DNA of 17,080 nucleotides from Ramicandelaber brevisporus (Eukaryota; Kickxellomycota; Ramicandelaberales; Ramicandelaberaceae), in contig MU602883.1 of NCBI GenBank assembly GCA_025201865.1, forward strand, positions 20,101 to 37,180. Reading direction: 5' to 3'. Position numbers and translations under genes: made by a program. Numbering within the stretch: position 1 is the first letter of the stretch; each line of letters begins with the position of its first letter. A model generated the notes under the pieces. The model did not search any database. It saw nothing but the letters and a program-made list of their open reading frames with translations, and was not told the DNA's origin. Below, piece after piece: positions 16,854-17,080 of the stretch.

Positions 16854-17080
16854 ATGACTGTATTCACTTCCCCATATCCACTTCCCTTTGTTCCGGAGAC
16901 TGACCTGGCCAGCTTCATCTTTGCCGTATCACGAACCAACGACTCGTATCAACAGAATCCAAACGGCAAACTCATTATTGATGGAATCACCGACAAGGCT
17001 TACTCACTGGACGAAATTGAAGTCCTCTGCCAACAGTTTGCATCTGGTCTTGTCAAGAAGCTCAGTTTCCGCGAAAAGGA
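16854..17080 (+). CDS. 4-coumarate-CoA ligase-like / acyl-CoA synthetase, 3' partial
   Basis: Only the first 75 codons are in the window; the gene runs off the right edge. The start MTVFTSPYPLPFVPETDLAS and the following FIFAVS, GKLIIDGITDKAYSLDEIE and CQQFASGLVKKL match the N-terminus of ANL-superfamily AMP-dependent ligases of the fungal 4CL-like type (start near S-P-Y/F-P, LASF, then a short beta strand with 'LIDG' and a helix with 'FASGL'). The AMP-binding and catalytic motifs lie outside, so substrate (fatty acid or aromatic acid) and completeness cannot be judged. The ATG follows an A/C-rich leader like those of the neighbours. Confidence 0.8.
   Translation, partial: MTVFTSPYPLPFVPETDLASFIFAVSRTNDSYQQNPNGKLIIDGITDKAYSLDEIEVLCQQFASGLVKKLSFREK

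Overview
This window looks like nuclear DNA of a fungus. Every confident gene has its best-known relatives in fungal or general eukaryotic families: SEC66/SEC71, BUD23, COX19, a KEX1-type carboxypeptidase, mitochondrial uS13 and a very short copper-type metallothionein. The genes are almost intron-free, with short AT- or pyrimidine-rich spacers, A-rich ACA/CAA leaders before start codons and many low-complexity Gln/Ser tracts. CTG codons read as leucine at conserved sites (for example VLGICYG in GMP synthase), which argues against the CTG-Ser yeasts. A filamentous early-diverging lineage such as Kickxellomycotina would fit, but that placement is an impression and not shown by the sequence. I see no mobile element, CRISPR array, rRNA or tRNA gene.

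Layout, left to right. Bases 1-1125 (+) hold the 3' part of a leucine-rich-repeat-like protein. It converges on a maltose/galactoside O-acetyltransferase-like hexapeptide enzyme (1268-2053, -). Next is a long Gln/Ser-rich protein of unknown function (2560-5636, -), whose frame is broken by a 110-bp tandem duplication. A 2.4-kb simple-repeat-rich spacer (5637-8022) separates it from GMP synthase (8023-9648, +). A 24-residue metallothionein (9955-10029, -) and a KEX1-like membrane carboxypeptidase (10570-12669, -) follow. SEC66 (13213-13899, +) is divergent from KEX1 and convergent with BUD23 (14057-14938, -). BUD23 is divergent from COX19 (15415-15738, +), which is followed by mitochondrial ribosomal protein uS13m (15995-16456, +) and the first 75 codons of an acyl-CoA/4-coumarate-CoA ligase-like enzyme (16854 to the end, +).

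The genes do not form one pathway. Most are housekeeping: purine synthesis, ER translocation and secretory processing, 18S rRNA methylation, and mitochondrial biogenesis (COX19, uS13m).

The most interesting signal is the 110-bp tandem duplication at 2999-3218. Its four differences all fall at silent third codon positions in the reading frames of both copies. Removing exactly one unit restores a 988-residue frame, and the unit happens to be bounded as a GT...AG segment. It is either an assembly artefact joining two alleles or an intron born by tandem duplication of an AGGT site. No clear new multi-gene system was found.
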